Positions 9,474 to 17,998 of a stretch of 64,000 nt of DNA are shown here, one piece after another. The notes beneath the pieces are model-generated. The model was given only the letters and a program-made list of their open reading frames with translations, searched no databases and was not told where the DNA came from. Every line of letters starts with the position of its first letter. Position 1 is the first letter of the stretch. Source of the stretch: Terriglobia bacterium (GTDB taxonomy: Bacteria; Acidobacteriota; Terriglobia; Terriglobales; Acidobacteriaceae); NCBI GenBank assembly GCA_020073465.1, contig JAIQFC010000005.1, positions 248,001 through 312,000 on the forward strand. The letters are read 5' to 3'. Made by a program: the position numbers and the translations under genes.

Positions 9474-9594
9474 TTCACCACGGAGACACGGAGGCACTGA
9501 GAGAACCAGCCGCTAATTCTTGATTGTTGAATGAGGACCCGGGCGGCTACTGTCGGCTATCGTTTTTCGTTTTCTCCGTGTCTCCGTGGTGAGC
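9474..9594. repeat. Long inverted repeat caccacggagacacgg ... ccgtgtctccgtggtg
   Basis: Arms at about 9476-9496 and 9574-9592 are complementary (accacggagacacggag / ctccgtgtctccgtggt) with a spacer of about 80 nt. The right arm ends at the tyrA stop codon. Related in design to the accacgaaggacacgaag repeats at 15962 and 36646. Confidence 0.75.
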
Positions 9595-10460
9595 TACGGT
9601 TTCTTCCCCGGCAACTTCCTCAGCAGGTGTGCCTGCTCAAACTCATCTGCCAGCTGCCGTGTTCCCAGATTTTCACGGATGTGCGCCAGACGCTGTTCCA
9701 GCTTGAACAGAGCGTCTGCCAGATTCTTCTTGTTGCTGATGGCAATATCGCGCCACATGGAGTACGGGCTGGCGGAGATGCGTGTCATCTCGCGCAGCGC
9801 GCGTCCTCCTGTTGGCAGCAGCGGAGCATCTTCGCCAAACTCCTCGACCAGCGTCGCGGCCAGGGCAGTCGAGACCATCTGCGGCAGGTGGCTGATCCAG
9901 GCGCAGAGCCGGTCATGCTCATCCGCAGGCAGCATGGCAATGTGCGCCCCGATCTGGTCGATCCACCCCGCAAACTCCGCGAATAACCCCTCGTGCAGGT
10001 TCTGTCCCGGCAGCGGAGTCAAGAACCACACTGCATTCTGAAAGAGGTCGGCATCCGCATAATCCACGCCGCTCAGTTCCTTGCCCGCCATGGGATGTCC
10101 CGCAAGAAAACGCTGCCGCGCTCTCTTGCCAAAAACTTTCACCGCTCGTTCAGTCACGGCGGTTTTCGTGCTGCCCACGTCCGTCAACAAAGCGCCGGCC
10201 GGAAGGGTGGGCCCAACGCGTTCGATCAAGTCCAAGATCGCGAGCACCGGCGTAGCGAGCACGACCAGCTGGCTGCCACGCACCGCGTCTCCGGGATTGG
10301 ACGCCCCATCGTCGATCGCCCCTCGCTTGCGCGCGCGATCCAGCACAGATTCGCGATCACAGCCGACAATGCGTCCGGCAAACTTCTGCTTCCTCAGCGC
10401 GAGCGCCAGCGAGCCGCCGATGAGGCCGGTGCCGATGATCGTGATTTGCCGAATCGCCAT
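9594..10460 (-). CDS. tyrA: Prephenate dehydrogenase
   Basis: Oxidatively decarboxylates prephenate to 4-hydroxyphenylpyruvate in tyrosine synthesis, using NAD(P). The Rossmann motif GTGLIGGSLALAL is at residues 10-22, and the substrate-binding region GAHIAMLPADEHDRLCAWISHLPQM contains the expected histidines. There is no fused chorismate mutase; a separate mutase lies in the same cluster. The 288-residue length fits the monofunctional enzyme. It is last of the aromatic genes, preceded on the same strand by DAHP synthase. Confidence 0.92.
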   Translation of the reverse strand: MAIRQITIIGTGLIGGSLALALRKQKFAGRIVGCDRESVLDRARKRGAIDDGASNPGDAVRGSQLVVLATPVLAILDLIERVGPTLPAGALLTDVGSTKTAVTERAVKVFGKRARQRFLAGHPMAGKELSGVDYADADLFQNAVWFLTPLPGQNLHEGLFAEFAGWIDQIGAHIAMLPADEHDRLCAWISHLPQMVSTALAATLVEEFGEDAPLLPTGGRALREMTRISASPYSMWRDIAISNKKNLADALFKLEQRLAHIRENLGTRQLADEFEQAHLLRKLPGKKP

Positions 10461-10477
10461 GAAAAGAATTGGGTAAT

Positions 10478-10565
10478 TGAGTAATTTCGGAATTGGGCAA
10501 TTGGAAGAGCAATTACCCAGAGAAGATCAATTACACAATTACCCGATTTCCCAATTGCCAAATCT
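10478..10565. repeat. AT-rich word repeat (gcaattgg / caattaccc)
   Basis: Words such as gggtaattgagtaatttcgg, aattgggcaattgg and caattacccgatttcc, partly self-complementary. It fills the gap between aroF and tyrA. Confidence 0.65.
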
Positions 10566-10567
10566 CT

Positions 10568-11587
10568 CTACCCGATCTTCCGGCCGACGGCGGGTGCAAT
10601 CATGCGCAGTTCGTCCATCAACTTGGCGAACTGATCGGGAAACAGCGACTGCGCGCCGTCGGAGAGCGCTTTGTTCGGATCGCAATGCACTTCTATGAGC
10701 AGGGCATCGGCACCGGCGGCCACCGAAGCCCGCGCCATGGGAGCAACCTTATCGCGCCGACCGGTTCCGTGGGACGGGTCCGCCGTCATCGGCAAATGCG
10801 AGAGCTTGTGAATGATGGGAATCGCGGAAATGTCCATGGTGTTGCGCGTGTAGGTCTCGAACGTCCGAATGCCGCGCTCGCACAAAATCACTTCGTAGTT
10901 TCCCCCCGCCATGATGTATTCCGCCGATAGCAGCAGTTCTTCCAGTGTGGCCGCGATGCCGCGCTTCAGTAGCACCGGCTTGCGCACCTTGCCCAACTCG
11001 CGCAGCAGATTGAAATTCTGCATGTTGCGCGCGCCCACTTGCAGAATGTCCACGTAGGGCAGCATCAGCGGAATCTGGGAGATCTCCATCACTTCGCTGA
11101 TGATCTGGAGATTGAACTTTTCGCCCGCCTCGCGCAGCAACTTCAGCGCCTCTTCCCCGTGCCCCTGAAATGAATATGGAGAACTTCTCGGCTTGAACGC
11201 GCCGCCACGCAGCACGCGCGCGCCCGATCTCACAATAGCCTCTGCGGTGGTAAAGAGTTGCTCGCGCGATTCCACCGAACAAGGCCCGGCCATGACAACA
11301 ACTTCGTTGCCGCCAATCGCCACGCCGTTGGCCAGGCGCACGACCGTTCCCTCGGGACGAAAACTTCGTCCAGCGAGTTTGTAGGGCGAACTGATGCGGT
11401 GAACTTCCTGCACACCGGGCAGCAATTCGAGATTGCGGATATCAAAATCGATCCCCGACCCGACTGCTCCCAGCACGGTCATCCGGGCTCCGGTGGAACG
11501 GTGCACCTCGAAACCCAGGCTCACGAGGTGCTCGATGACTTGCTGAATCTGGGCCTCTTCGGCGGTTTCTTGCATCGCAACAATCAT
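10568..11587 (-). CDS. aroF: 3-deoxy-7-phosphoheptulonate synthase (type I beta, with N-terminal regulatory-like domain)
   Basis: Condenses phosphoenolpyruvate and erythrose-4-phosphate in the first step of the shikimate pathway. Residues 1-85 form a ferredoxin/ACT-like domain as in the Thermotoga-type enzymes; residues 95-335 are the barrel. Metal-binding and catalytic motifs include GPCSVES, LLKRG, ADPSHGTGRRD and IEVHCDP. The start at 11587 gives MIVAMQ; the ATG at 11575 is an alternative. Feedback inhibition through the N-terminal domain is known for relatives and is inferred here. It sits between chorismate mutase and tyrA. Confidence 0.93.
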   Translation of the reverse strand: MIVAMQETAEEAQIQQVIEHLVSLGFEVHRSTGARMTVLGAVGSGIDFDIRNLELLPGVQEVHRISSPYKLAGRSFRPEGTVVRLANGVAIGGNEVVVMAGPCSVESREQLFTTAEAIVRSGARVLRGGAFKPRSSPYSFQGHGEEALKLLREAGEKFNLQIISEVMEISQIPLMLPYVDILQVGARNMQNFNLLRELGKVRKPVLLKRGIAATLEELLLSAEYIMAGGNYEVILCERGIRTFETYTRNTMDISAIPIIHKLSHLPMTADPSHGTGRRDKVAPMARASVAAGADALLIEVHCDPNKALSDGAQSLFPDQFAKLMDELRMIAPAVGRKIG

Positions 11588-11762
11588 AGGGAAGTCTCAG
11601 CTTCTAGCTCTTAGCTTTTGGCTCATTGCTCTTAACTGCTGACTTGCATTCCCAACTCATTGGGGCCTGTCATCCCGAGCGGCCGATGGGCCGCGAGGGA
11701 CCTTACGTCCATCCGGGTCGCCTTTGCTGCAAGCGGGGCCCGCCCCAAGAGCTGTAGCCACC
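11588..11762. repeat. Word repeat followed by a gtcatcccgagcgg copy
   Basis: 11597-11645 carries cagcttctagctcttagctt and similar words; 11668-11715 begins ctgtcatcccgagcgg and contains the palindrome ggccgatgggcc. No gene is supported. Confidence 0.6.
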
Positions 11763-12083
11763 TCAGTCATTCACTTCTGAATCCATTTCCGTCTCCGCCT
11801 CCGGCGGCTCCGCCTTGGGCGCGATTTCTTCCTTCTGAACATTCCGCATCACGTCCATGATGCGCTCGAAGATCCGCACCAGATCGCGATCCGGCAGCGG
11901 GCCTTGATTCAGTTCCTGCACGTTGGAGAAAACAATCCGCTCGCGGTCAGGCTCGTAGATTGGCAGATTCGTGTCGCGCTTCAGCCGGCCGATTTCCTGC
12001 GCGGCCCGCGCCCGCTCGCTCAGCAGCTCCACCAGCCTGCGATCGAGTTCATCGATTTTCTTTCGCCAGTCTGCGATGTCCAT
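11763..12083 (-). CDS. aroQ: Chorismate mutase (AroQ class)
   Basis: Rearranges chorismate to prephenate. This is a 106-residue, all-helical, monofunctional enzyme; the signature WRKKIDELDRRLVELLSERA is at residues 6-25, followed by GRLKRD with the expected active-site arginine and lysine, and YEPDRE. The acidic tail after residue 90 (PKAEPPEAETEMD) is not part of the fold. Its product feeds tyrA downstream in the same cluster. Confidence 0.9.
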   Translation of the reverse strand: MDIADWRKKIDELDRRLVELLSERARAAQEIGRLKRDTNLPIYEPDRERIVFSNVQELNQGPLPDRDLVRIFERIMDVMRNVQKEEIAPKAEPPEAETEMDSEVND

Positions 12084-12088
12084 GAGAA

Positions 12089-12176
12089 CCAGTTATCAGC
12101 CGTCAGCTATCAGCAAATTCTGACACCATTCTCACCCCGTCTTGGCTGACGGCTGATGGCTGACAGCTGACAGCCC
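12089..12176. repeat. gctgacagctgac word repeat overlapping the trpA stop
   Basis: Words ttatcagccgtcagctatca and ggctgatggctgacagctgac occur on either side of a short unique stretch. The second block is translated as the last 14 or so residues of TrpA. Confidence 0.75.
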
Positions 12177-12920
12177 GCATACAAATTCTGCCACAGCCGC
12201 GGCTTCGCGTCCCCGATTGCGCTCAATGGTCTCTACGATTGCGCTGCCCACCACAACCGCATCCGCGAATCCGCCCACCTCGGCAAACTGTGCGGCGGTT
12301 GAGATTCCGAAGCCGACCGCGACCGGAAGCTTGGTCACCTTTCGCAACCGCCGTACCAACTTCTGAGCATCTGCGGCAAGCTGCTGCCGCGCGCCGGTGA
12401 CACCGGTCCGCGACACGGCATACACAAAGCCTTTCGAGGCTGCGGCAATCTGCTTCAGCCTGGCGTCGGGACTGGTCGGCGAAGCCAGAAATACCGGCGC
12501 CAGATCATTCGCCCGCATCGCCTGCAGATATTCGCCGGCTTCCTCCACCGGCAGGTCCGTAACCAGAACACCATCGACACCCGCGTGCCGGGCGACCGCG
12601 CAGAACTTCTTCATTCCCATACGCAGAATCGGGTTCAGATAAGAAAAGATGATAAGCCCCGTCGACTGCGCGTGTTGGCGAATTTCGGCCGCCAGCGTGA
12701 GCACTTGTGCCAGGGACGTGCCATGCTTAAGCGCGCGCTCGCTCGCCCGCTGGATCACGGGCCCGTCGGCCACGGGATCGCTGAACGGGACGCCGAGTTC
12801 GATCACGTCCGCGCCCGCTTCAATCGCGGCCAGCACGATCTCGCGCGTGGTGGCGAGGTTGGGATCGCCGCACGTAACGTACACGACCAGCGCGGGCTTC
12901 TTGTGAAAAAGTAAAGGCAT
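12132..12920 (-). CDS. trpA: Tryptophan synthase alpha subunit
   Basis: Cleaves indole-3-glycerol phosphate to indole and glyceraldehyde-3-phosphate, passing indole to TrpB. The start is taken at 12920 (MPLLFHKKPALVVYV) because the 15 codons of the longer frame from 12965 are repeat-derived. Catalytic Glu is in ADVIELGVPFSDP and Asp in the loop VTDLPVEEAGEY. GFGISTAAQ and VVGSAIVETIE form the phosphate site. The C-terminal GLSAVSHQPSAKTG is translated word-repeat sequence, so the original stop codon appears to have been lost. Confidence 0.93.
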   Translation of the reverse strand: MPLLFHKKPALVVYVTCGDPNLATTREIVLAAIEAGADVIELGVPFSDPVADGPVIQRASERALKHGTSLAQVLTLAAEIRQHAQSTGLIIFSYLNPILRMGMKKFCAVARHAGVDGVLVTDLPVEEAGEYLQAMRANDLAPVFLASPTSPDARLKQIAAASKGFVYAVSRTGVTGARQQLAADAQKLVRRLRKVTKLPVAVGFGISTAAQFAEVGGFADAVVVGSAIVETIERNRGREAAAVAEFVCGLSAVSHQPSAKTG

Positions 12921-13014
12921 TCGTAGAAATTGTTGATTTATTGATTCTTGATGGTTGATCGACAATCACAGCATTCGAGGGATTCTCAATCAAAAATCAG
13001 CAATCAGCAAATCA
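12921..13014. repeat. AT-rich word repeat between trpB and trpA
   Basis: Contains gttgatttattgattcttga and atcaaaaatcagcaatcagc words, clearly lower in GC than the flanking genes. Confidence 0.55.
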
Positions 13015-14286
13015 TCAATTAATTCTCAGGTTCTCGCGCAAAATCCCAATATCTTTGTCTCCCCGCCCAGAAACGTTCACAATCACTACCTCTGATTTCT
13101 TCATCTTCGGGGCGCGCTTCACCACTTCGGCGACGGCGTGAGCCGATTCGAGCGCGGGGATAATACCTTCCGTACGTGCCAGCAGAGTGGTTGCCTCCAG
13201 TGCTTCCGCATCCGATGCGGGAACATATTCCGCGCGTCCGGCATCGCGCAATGCCGCATGCTCCGGCCCAATCGAAGGATAGTCGAGTCCTGCGGAAACC
13301 GAATGCGTGGTTGCGATCTGGCCTGCCGAATCCTGCAGCACGTAAGAGTACGTTCCCTGCAGCACCCCCGGCAAGCCTCCGCGGAACCGCGCCGCGTGGT
13401 CGCCCAGCTTTTCGCCGCGTCCACCGGCCTCGACACCGATCAGCTGAACTTTCCTATCCTTAATGAAATCGTAGAAGATTCCGATGGAATTAGAGCCGCC
13501 ACCCACGCAAGCAATGATCGCTGCCGGGAGCTTGCCCTCAGCTTTCAGAATCTGCGCACGCGCCTCGCGTCCGATCACGCGATGAAAGTCCCGCACCATG
13601 GTCGGATACGGGTGAGCGCCCAGCACGCTGCCCAACAAGTAATGCGTAGTGCGGACATTCGTGACCCAGTCGCGCATGGCCTCGTTGATAGCGTCTTTGA
13701 GAGTGCGCGATCCCGACTCTACGCCGCGCACTTCCGCCCCCAGCAGCCGCATGCGGAACACGTTCAGTTCCTGCCGCCGCATGTCTTCCGTCCCCATGTA
13801 GACGACGCACTCGAATCCGAGAAGCGCGCAGACGGTTGCGGTCGCCACGCCGTGCTGTCCCGCGCCAGTCTCGGCAATGACGCGATGCTTGCCCATGCGC
13901 TCGACCAACAGCGCCTGTCCCAGGCAGTTATTGATCTTGTGCGCTCCGGTATGGAGCAGGTCTTCGCGCTTCAGGTAAATTTTCGCACCGCCGAGTTTCT
14001 GCGTGAGCCGTCGCGCGAAAAACAGCGGCGTCGGACGCCCCGCATACGTGCGCAGCAGCTCGTCCAAACGCTGCTGAAACTTCCGGTCACGCTTCGCCTT
14101 CTGGTACTCGCGATCGAGTTCGTCGAGCGCCGCCATCAGCGTCTCGGGAACATAGCGTCCACCGTAAACGCCAAAGCGCCCGGGTTCTGGCGCCCGAACA
14201 GGAACGCGAGGGTGCCCCATCCTAGCCGCGTTCTTTGCGGCTAGGGTGGGGATTTTGATCTTCGTCGTTCGCGGAACCGTCGCCAT
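13015..14286 (-). CDS. trpB: Tryptophan synthase beta subunit with repeat-derived N-terminus
   Basis: PLP enzyme that joins indole and serine to tryptophan. The start at 14286 (MATVPRTT) lies just after the trpF stop. PLP lysine is in HTGAHKINN, the phosphate cup is GGGSNSIG, and AETGAGQHG is the conserved catalytic loop. The conserved enzyme begins at about residue 29 ([16 protein letters not shown]). Residues 13-23 ([11 protein letters not shown]) are translated from a perfect-looking hairpin at 14215-14251 that resembles an intergenic repeat found at 62130 and 63317. Translational coupling with trpF is likely. Confidence 0.94.
   Translation of the reverse strand: MATVPRTTKIKIPTLAAKNAARMGHPRVPVRAPEPGRFGVYGGRYVPETLMAALDELDREYQKAKRDRKFQQRLDELLRTYAGRPTPLFFARRLTQKLGGAKIYLKREDLLHTGAHKINNCLGQALLVERMGKHRVIAETGAGQHGVATATVCALLGFECVVYMGTEDMRRQELNVFRMRLLGAEVRGVESGSRTLKDAINEAMRDWVTNVRTTHYLLGSVLGAHPYPTMVRDFHRVIGREARAQILKAEGKLPAAIIACVGGGSNSIGIFYDFIKDRKVQLIGVEAGGRGEKLGDHAARFRGGLPGVLQGTYSYVLQDSAGQIATTHSVSAGLDYPSIGPEHAALRDAGRAEYVPASDAEALEATTLLARTEGIIPALESAHAVAEVVKRAPKMKKSEVVIVNVSGRGDKDIGILRENLRIN
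14215..14251. repeat. ccccatcctagccgc hairpin inside trpB
   Basis: Arms ccccatcctagccgc and gcggctagggtgggg (15 nt, one mismatch) around gttcttt. The sequence gggtgccccatcct is shared exactly with the intergenic copy at 63316-63329, and the loop ttcttt/tctttt and right arm agggtggg also match. Confidence 0.8.
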
Positions 14287-14288
14287 GG

Positions 14289-15026
14289 CTAACTCGTCTT
14301 CCGATCCATCTCGCGTACCGCTCGCACAAACGCCTGCACTTTTTCCGGATCCTTCTTCCCCGGTCGCGCTTCCACACCGGAGGCAACGTCCACGCCCCAA
14401 GGCTTGAGGATGCTGATCGCCTCGCCCACGTTCTCGGGGGTCAGGCCGCCAGCCACGACGAGTTTCACGCCGCCCTGCCGCATTCCTTCCACGACGGGCA
14501 CAGCCCTCTTCCAGTCAAAGGTCTTCCCCGTACCACCCGGCTGGCGGAGGTCGCCTGAGTCCAGCACAAACGTGTCCAGCAGTCCTTGCGAGAGGGAAGC
14601 AAACTCCGCGAGAGTCTTTCCAGATTTCTCCAAGTCGGCCGCCGACCCCTGAATCTGCCCCTCGTTTCCGCCGGGCAGATTCATCGGCACTGATATCAAG
14701 AATCTCGGACGCCTCGGCAAGCTGGAAACTCTCACTGCCTTGAGAGAGCTGGCCTGCCCACCTCCTCCCGCTGAAGGGTAGGTCTGCAGTCCGGTCAACC
14801 CGGCATGAAATACGACGTCTAGCGGCTCAACCAAGTCACCGTTCACAAACACTCCGATTTTCTCTACGCCTTCCGGTAACTTCTCCACGATCTTCCGCGC
14901 TGCCTCGGGACTGATCTTGCGCGGACTCTTCTCGTAGAACACGAACCCCACCGCGTCCGCGCCCGCGTCGACTGCGACGAGCGCGTCTTCGAGATTGGTC
15001 GTTCCGCATATCTTGATCCAAGTCAC
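14289..15026 (-). CDS. trpF: Phosphoribosylanthranilate isomerase, divergent middle
   Basis: Isomerises phosphoribosylanthranilate in tryptophan synthesis. The start is taken as GTG at 15026 ([10 protein letters not shown]); the longer GTG frame from 15077 translates word repeat. General base Cys is in KICGTT and general acid Asp in [27 protein letters not shown] and [13 protein letters not shown] complete the phosphate site. The usual QLHG(D/N)E segment after the third strand is missing: LTGLQ is followed by [11 protein letters not shown], and a Gly/Pro-rich stretch extends to about residue 140. Activity is plausible because the catalytic pair is intact. Confidence 0.88.
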   Translation of the reverse strand: MTWIKICGTTNLEDALVAVDAGADAVGFVFYEKSPRKISPEAARKIVEKLPEGVEKIGVFVNGDLVEPLDVVFHAGLTGLQTYPSAGGGGQASSLKAVRVSSLPRRPRFLISVPMNLPGGNEGQIQGSAADLEKSGKTLAEFASLSQGLLDTFVLDSGDLRQPGGTGKTFDWKRAVPVVEGMRQGGVKLVVAGGLTPENVGEAISILKPWGVDVASGVEARPGKKDPEKVQAFVRAVREMDRKTS

Positions 15027-15027
15027 G

Positions 15028-15066
15028 AAACCAGTTCTCAGTTCTCGATTCTCAGTTCTCAGTTGC
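15028..15066. repeat. ttctcagttctcagt word repeat
   Basis: Tandem 'tctcag / ttctcgattctcagttctca' words between trpC and trpF. Related words occur at 6110, 53650 and inside nrdJ at 59650. Confidence 0.65.
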
Positions 15067-15073
15067 CAGGCTT

Positions 15074-15886
15074 TCACCGGTTACTTGGTACTCGGTGCTC
15101 CGTGCTCGCGACTAGCTCTCGCAGCGCACCGCCGGGTCTCTCCGCACGCATCAGCGATTCGCCGATCAGGAAAGCGTGATAGCCGGCATCCCGCAGCCGC
15201 GCGATGTCGCTTCCCGACCCGATGCCGCTTTCCGCTACCCGCAGCACATTCGTAGGAAACTTTTCCGCCAGCCGAAACGCTGTATCCAGATCCACCTTGA
15301 ATGTGCGCAAGTCGCGCGAATTCACGCCAATCAAATCGCAGCCCGCATCCACGGCCCGCTGCAACTCTTCCTCGTCATGCACTTCACACAAAACATCCAG
15401 CCCGCGCTGGTGAGTACTCCGCCCCAGCGCACTCAGTTCAGTGTCCGACAACGCTGCCACAATCAGCAGCACAGCATCGGCGCGGTTCGCCCTCGCCTCA
15501 AGCAGCTGAAACTCGTCGACGATGAAATCCTTGCGCAGGCAAGGAAGCTTCCCCGCCGCCGAAGCCTCTCGCAAATTTCGCAGCGAGCCTTGGAAGAAGT
15601 CTTCATCCGTTAACACTGAGAGCGCGCTCGCACCTGCCGCTTCCAGTTCCTGCGCCAACTCTGCGGGATGAAAGCCCGCCCGGATCAGTCCCTTCGATGG
15701 CGAAGCCTTTTTCAATTCCGCAATCACGGCTACTCCGTCCCGGCTGCGAGAGTCCAGCGCCCGCCGAAACCCGCGTGGCGCGTGCTGTTCCGCTTGCTTC
15801 TCTAATTCGCGGAGATCGGCCGCGCGCCTGGTTTCAGCGACTCGGCGGCGTGTGGCCTCCACGATCTGGTCAAGGAAAGCGGGCAT
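15074..15886 (-). CDS. trpC: Indole-3-glycerol phosphate synthase
   Basis: Ring-closes carboxyphenylaminodeoxyribulose phosphate to indole-3-glycerol phosphate. At 270 residues, motifs include AVIAELKKASPSKG (catalytic lysine and phosphate contact), LPCLRKDFIVDEFQL, LIGVNSRDL and RVAESGIGS. First gene of the aromatic cluster, with trpF following closely. The C-terminal VASTEHRVPSNR is read from a gagcacggagcaccgagtac word repeat, another case of a gene end formed by repeat. No trpE, trpG or trpD is in the window. Confidence 0.93.
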   Translation of the reverse strand: MPAFLDQIVEATRRRVAETRRAADLRELEKQAEQHAPRGFRRALDSRSRDGVAVIAELKKASPSKGLIRAGFHPAELAQELEAAGASALSVLTDEDFFQGSLRNLREASAAGKLPCLRKDFIVDEFQLLEARANRADAVLLIVAALSDTELSALGRSTHQRGLDVLCEVHDEEELQRAVDAGCDLIGVNSRDLRTFKVDLDTAFRLAEKFPTNVLRVAESGIGSGSDIARLRDAGYHAFLIGESLMRAERPGGALRELVASTEHRVPSNR

Positions 15887-15961
15887 GACGAGTGTTTGAA
15901 TTATACGGGAAGGGCGGATTCGGGGACGTCAGGGCAGGGTTCCTGGCGCGTCTGAAATTCA

Positions 15962-16046
15962 TTAACCACCAAGGACACGCAGTTACACGAAGGTGTGAAT
16001 CCTGAAGGGTTTCCCTTGGTGCTCCTTCGTGTCCTTTGTGGTTAGT
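15962..16046. repeat. Long inverted repeat ttaaccaccaaggacacg ... cgtgtcctttgtggtta
   Basis: Arms of about 20 nt with few mismatches and an inner complementary pair (cacgaagg / ccttcgtg). Same class as 36646-36728. Confidence 0.8.
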
Positions 16047-16099
16047 TCGGAGACCGTTCAATTCTCACCCGCCGCCGGAAGGGGATCACGATATCCCAA

Positions 16100-16948
16100 T
16101 CAGGCGACGTTCTTCTGCAAGACTGCCTCGCAAATCCGAATCGCCGACTGCAGGAACGTCCGCACCTGCTCTTCCTGCTCCGGGACATTGCGGAGGAGCC
16201 GCGAGGTCGGCAGTACGGCTCCTACCCAGCCTTGCGTGTGCCAGCTTCCCCCGCCGTCGAGAGTCCCCAACCTGTCCGCATCGGGGTAGGGCCACGGAGT
16301 GACATACCAGTAGGGCTCGTTGTAGCTGCCGTCTCCGGGAGAAAGTCCAGCGCCAATGGTTTTGGCCTCACCCTGTTCCTGCTTCAAAGTACAGAGTGAA
16401 GCAATATCGAAGTGGTGCGGCCACACGCGAATCGCCGAGAAGGCAGGATTTGTTCCCTTCACTTGCTGCAGCAGCAGGTCTGCGTTCCCATAGTGCCGTG
16501 CCCATTCGGCGAAAGCGGCACGCTCGCCGGCGTCAAACTTCTCCGCTTCGCCGAAGACGCCATCCGGAAGCTGCGAGCGATCGCCAATCCGGTCGAACCG
16601 CTCCCCCTCGGCACCCTGCTGCTTCAGCGTAGTGCGCAGCCATGCGAAAGCTTCGCCCAGGGTGTAGCCATGGAGCTGCTGTTTCTTCTCCCCACCCGGA
16701 TCCGAAACTACGAACGTCAGACTCAAAGCTTCCAGCCGGGCTCGAACCGCAGGCTGGCTCACTTGCACTCCCACAAAAGCGTTGCGGTCGGAATCCCATT
16801 CCAGACTAGTGTGACTGTCGTCCGCCTCCGGATGGGCGAGCGCCTTCCCCACCGCGGCGACCAGTTGCGCTGCCGAATGCAGCTGAATTCGCGAGCGCTC
16901 CAGGCCCGCTGCCTCTATGTTTCCAACCAGCTGCCAATGGTTTTCCAG
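16100..16948 (-). CDS. Unrecognised protein, likely non-ATG start
   Basis: The frame from the GTG at 16852 gives 250 residues, but it stays open to 16951 and the extra translation (HWQLVGNIEAAG, IQLHSAAQLVAAV) is amphipathic and protein-like, so the gene probably starts further up. No ATG, GTG or TTG suits; a CTG at 16946-16948 sits seven bases after a gcgagg-like ribosome site. The protein has WPHHFDIA, NEPYWYVTPWPYP and a histidine/tryptophan-rich C-terminal half, faintly like the DUF5996-type families, but I do not assign it. It could also be a gene with a mutated start. Confidence 0.6.
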   Translation of the reverse strand: MENHWQLVGNIEAAGLERSRIQLHSAAQLVAAVGKALAHPEADDSHTSLEWDSDRNAFVGVQVSQPAVRARLEALSLTFVVSDPGGEKKQQLHGYTLGEAFAWLRTTLKQQGAEGERFDRIGDRSQLPDGVFGEAEKFDAGERAAFAEWARHYGNADLLLQQVKGTNPAFSAIRVWPHHFDIASLCTLKQEQGEAKTIGAGLSPGDGSYNEPYWYVTPWPYPDADRLGTLDGGGSWHTQGWVGAVLPTSRLLRNVPEQEEQVRTFLQSAIRICEAVLQKNVA

Positions 16949-17040
16949 GGTTCACCTCGCAAATTCAATCACGGTCAAATCCAGGGTGGCGCCGGTCGTC
17001 TCGATAGGCAAGCGATGATGGCAGGACTGCGAGCGGACCA

Positions 17041-17961
17041 CTACTGGCAGATACTCCGCACCTGCTCGTATGGTTTTTCTGCGAACACCGGCCACTTGAG
17101 CTTTTTCGCTTCCATCAGCAGGTCGAGCAACGTGCCACCCTCCTGCGAACCGATGTCTGGATCGCTCTCATACGCCGGGTCGCTCTCTGCTTCTTCCAGC
17201 GTAACCAGCTTGAATCCCTTCTTCTTCAGCAGGTCGAGCGTGTCAGGAATGATGGTGCTGCTGAATGCCCCGAGGTGCAGCAGCAGCACATGATTGATGT
17301 CATGCCCGTAAACCGTTTTCGCCAGCTCGCGATCCAGATCGATGAACTCGGAGGCCGTCCTCAGGTAGCTCGACCGCAACCATGCAATCGACTTCGTGTC
17401 GTTCTTGGCCACACAGCGCGCGTAGGCGCCGTTCCACATGTAGTCTTCCCAGTCGACTGTGACCTGAGCAATCTTGTACCCGTGCGCCTTCAGATAGTCG
17501 CGGACAGCATGCCGCTTTTCGATGGTCTCTCCTTCGCGCAAGTACGGATAGCGAAGCCAGTGCCAGTCCCCGGCCGGCGACAGCAATTCAAGCGCCGGTT
17601 CGTTCTGCTCGAGATCACGCTCGAAAGCCTCAGGAGTGTTCTGATGCAGATCCAGGTGGGAGTACGTGTGATTGCCCACCGGCTGAGCAGCAGCCCACAG
17701 CCTGAGCGCCTCGGCACCGTCCGGGCTGCCTTCCAGCTTCTTGGCATTGATGAAGCCATAAGCGGGAGGCGCGTGATGCTTTTTCAGGACTGCAAGCAGG
17801 CCCTTCGTGATGTCGACTCGCGTCACTCCAGGAAGGGTGCCGTTCAGGGGCAGGTCATCAAAGGTGATGGCGAGCTTTTGCGCCTGACACACCATGGGAA
17901 GCGCCAGCAGGAAGACGAGACGCACTGCCGACCAGCAGCCAACACGGGCGGTATGGTTCAT
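17041..17961 (-). CDS. Secreted polysaccharide deacetylase (NodB homology)
   Basis: Exported deacetylase of the carbohydrate esterase 4 fold, probably acting on peptidoglycan or another N-acetylated glycan. Signal peptide at residues 10-27 (LVFLLALPMVCQAQ). NodB motif 1 is AITFDDLP (metal Asp pair), motif 2 is GNHTYSHLDL (the two metal histidines), and a later LRYPYLREG resembles motif 3. HVLLLHLGAFSS provides the C-terminal histidine motif. The length of 306 residues fits a single-domain enzyme. Its substrate is not determined by neighbours. Confidence 0.85.
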   Translation of the reverse strand: MNHTARVGCWSAVRLVFLLALPMVCQAQKLAITFDDLPLNGTLPGVTRVDITKGLLAVLKKHHAPPAYGFINAKKLEGSPDGAEALRLWAAAQPVGNHTYSHLDLHQNTPEAFERDLEQNEPALELLSPAGDWHWLRYPYLREGETIEKRHAVRDYLKAHGYKIAQVTVDWEDYMWNGAYARCVAKNDTKSIAWLRSSYLRTASEFIDLDRELAKTVYGHDINHVLLLHLGAFSSTIIPDTLDLLKKKGFKLVTLEEAESDPAYESDPDIGSQEGGTLLDLLMEAKKLKWPVFAEKPYEQVRSICQ

Positions 17962-17998
17962 CCCGAGAGTTTACTTGAGGAGTTTTGCGGACGCGAGG

